Origin: Nitrospinota bacterium
GTDB lineage: Bacteria; Nitrospinota; Nitrospinia; Nitrospinales; VA-1
Length of the DNA stretch: 7,470 bases
Direction: 5' to 3'
Assembly: GCA_002731985.1 (NCBI GenBank)
Contig: PCCT01000079.1
Coordinates: 1-7,470, forward strand
A program made the translations under genes and the position numbers. Of this stretch, positions 6,371-7,470 are shown piece by piece. The notes below the pieces were generated by a model. The model was not told the DNA's origin and did no database searches. It was given only the letters and a program-made list of their open reading frames with translations. Position 1 is the stretch's first letter, and the number at the start of each line of letters is the position of its first letter.

Positions 6371-7108
6371 ATGAACGACTCTATGAGTGAAACTAATAAT
6401 GAGGACTCTCCATATTCTGATTACGAAGAATGGAAGGGATGGACTGAAAATAAAACTTTACCCGAAGTCCCCAATCCCACAAATCATGACTATTTTACCC
6501 GCGAATTTAACCGTGGCCAAATTCCACATAAGGGAAAAATTTTAGAAATTGGTTTCGGAAACGGGGAGTTTTTGCAATGGGCTAAATTGAATGGATATGA
6601 TGTTTCTGGAATCGAAATTAGCGAAAAACTCTACAGGTTGGCGGCCAAAAGAGGCTTCAGAGTTTTTCTTGGCTCATTTCTAGAAGACGACTTAGAAGAA
6701 TTGGGGTTTGAATATGACGCTGTGGTGCTTTTTGATGTTGTAGAGCATCTTCCAAAAGAGATGCTGAAGAGCTATTTTGAGGCGATCAATCGGCGTTTGA
6801 AAGTTGGAGGACGCGTAATCGTTCGATTCCCCAATGGCCAAAGCCCATTTAGTACCTATGCTCAATATGGCGACATAACACACCAAACAGTTCTTACTGG
6901 GCGTCTTCTGGATCAAGTAACAAGGCAAGTTGGATTTTCAATGGAGGGATGCTATAACGCGATACGTATTCACGGTAAAAAAAGAAGAATCAAAACTCTC
7001 TTAAAATATTTCCTCCGCGACCTTTTCGAACGCGCATTAACACACCTCTATTTAGGAGAACGTGTTCCGTGGGATTGTAGCCTCACCTGCGTTTTAGTTA
7101 AAAAGTAG
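6371..7108 (+). CDS. Class I SAM-dependent methyltransferase, polysaccharide-locus type
   Basis: About 245 residues with a Rossmann-type methyltransferase core. Motif I is LEIGFGNG (58-65) and the acidic residue closing strand 2 is E82 (GIEIS). The post-II segment is LFDVVEHLP (120-128), and RLKVGGRVIVRFPN marks the strand before the active-site side. The later YGDITHQT, followed by a region resembling a glycan-associated C-terminal half, is what is seen in methyltransferases of O-antigen and capsule clusters; the acceptor is probably a sugar or other small molecule, but this cannot be read from sequence. The N-terminal 40 residues are acidic and variable. The frame is open to a TTG at 6353, but ATG at 6371 (weak GAAAG 11 nt upstream) or 6383 is more likely; 6371 is chosen. 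No glycosyltransferase or sugar gene is nearby in the window, so the gene looks displaced from its usual setting. Confidence 0.85.
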   Translation: MNDSMSETNNEDSPYSDYEEWKGWTENKTLPEVPNPTNHDYFTREFNRGQIPHKGKILEIGFGNGEFLQWAKLNGYDVSGIEISEKLYRLAAKRGFRVFLGSFLEDDLEELGFEYDAVVLFDVVEHLPKEMLKSYFEAINRRLKVGGRVIVRFPNGQSPFSTYAQYGDITHQTVLTGRLLDQVTRQVGFSMEGCYNAIRIHGKKRRIKTLLKYFLRDLFERALTHLYLGERVPWDCSLTCVLVKK

Positions 7109-7197
7109 ATAGGAACGCCTTGAGTTTGGAACGGCATACGACCTTAAGCATAGATACCGTGTGTGTAGATGTTTGCTATATACGCTACATAACTTAA

Positions 7198-7470
7198 TGT
7201 CTAATGACCATCAAGAATGGAGGATTAAAGTCAGGGCTGATTCATCATTCCGACCGAGGATTGCAGTTTCAAGCATTGCTGAAAGCCAACGGAGTCCAAT
7301 GCGGTATGAGCCGTAAGGGAGATTGCTGGGATAACGCTGTAGCGGAGAATTTCTTCCATACATTAAAGGTGGAGTTGATTCACGGAAAAACTTACAATAC
7401 TCGTCAGGAAGCCAAGACGGCTATTTTTGAAAATATTGAAGGGTTTTACAAACGGCAACGCCGCCATTGC
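7198..7470 (+). pseudogene. Remnant of IS3-family transposase (OrfB integrase domain), 5' truncated and internally deleted
   Basis: The translation from about 7204 reads GLIHHSDRGLQF, then KANGVQCGMSRKGDCWDNAVAE, then FFHTLKVEL and FYKRQRRH, which is the C-terminal half of an IS3-group OrfB transposase. The frame is closed by TAA at 7195-7197, so the N-terminal two thirds, including the first catalytic Asp and OrfA, are absent. The second Asp (HSD) and the final Glu (AVAE) remain, but only 30 residues separate them instead of the 35 standard for this family. Five residues that normally follow the aromatic position after HSDRGxQ are missing, consistent with a 15-bp deletion. The copy is therefore dead. 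It continues past the right edge; no terminal inverted repeat is visible on the left. It may mark an old insertion or rearrangement point beside the methyltransferase gene. Confidence 0.85.

Overview
This looks like bacterial chromosomal DNA of moderate GC content. It holds compact genes, sigma70-like promoters, one clear intrinsic terminator and a short palindromic repeat of the GCGAG...GTGGCA / GAAGCAATCT type. Such repeats are scattered through many Gram-negative genomes. The mix of housekeeping trpE, cytoplasmic-looking repeat proteins and a MoxR-DUF58 pair would suit a Nitrospinota- or deltaproteobacteria-like organism. That placement is a weak inference, since nothing in the window fixes the taxon.

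Layout. (1) Positions 1-888, minus strand: the first 296 residues of anthranilate synthase component I (TrpE), running off the left edge. A good promoter on the same strand (1119-1147) lies about 225 nt upstream, and a bipartite palindromic repeat (930-1028) sits inside the predicted leader. (2) Positions 1190-2875, minus strand: two abutting genes, each made of exactly seven repeats of about 39 residues (consensus G-[IV]-W-G-[ST]-x3-[DN]-[IV]-[FY]-A-V-G-D-x-G-x-I-L-H-[FY]-D-G-x2-W). Each probably folds as a seven-bladed beta-propeller. They share a reading frame, are separated by a single TAA, and the second gene has its own Shine-Dalgarno inside the end of the first. (3) Positions 3088-3996, minus strand: a leucine-rich-repeat protein of the ribonuclease-inhibitor type with a 27-residue period, followed by a strong intrinsic terminator (2961-3005). 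(4) Positions 4245-6257, plus strand, divergent from the LRR gene: a MoxR-family AAA+ ATPase and a DUF58 protein with an intact MIDAS, a classic chaperone-like pair. (5) Positions 6371-7108, plus strand: a class I SAM-dependent methyltransferase of the kind found in surface-polysaccharide loci. (6) Positions 7198-7470, plus strand: a decayed 3' part of an IS3-family transposase, cut by the right edge.

How the genes fit together. trpE is unrelated housekeeping. The three repeat-protein genes form a minus-strand block of probable intracellular binding scaffolds, divergent from MoxR-DUF58. The usual partners downstream of MoxR-DUF58 (membrane vWA and TPR proteins of Bat type) are absent; an apparently unrelated methyltransferase and an IS remnant follow instead. 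Whether the repeat proteins are clients or partners of the MoxR-DUF58 machine is the main open question, and the sequence alone cannot settle it.
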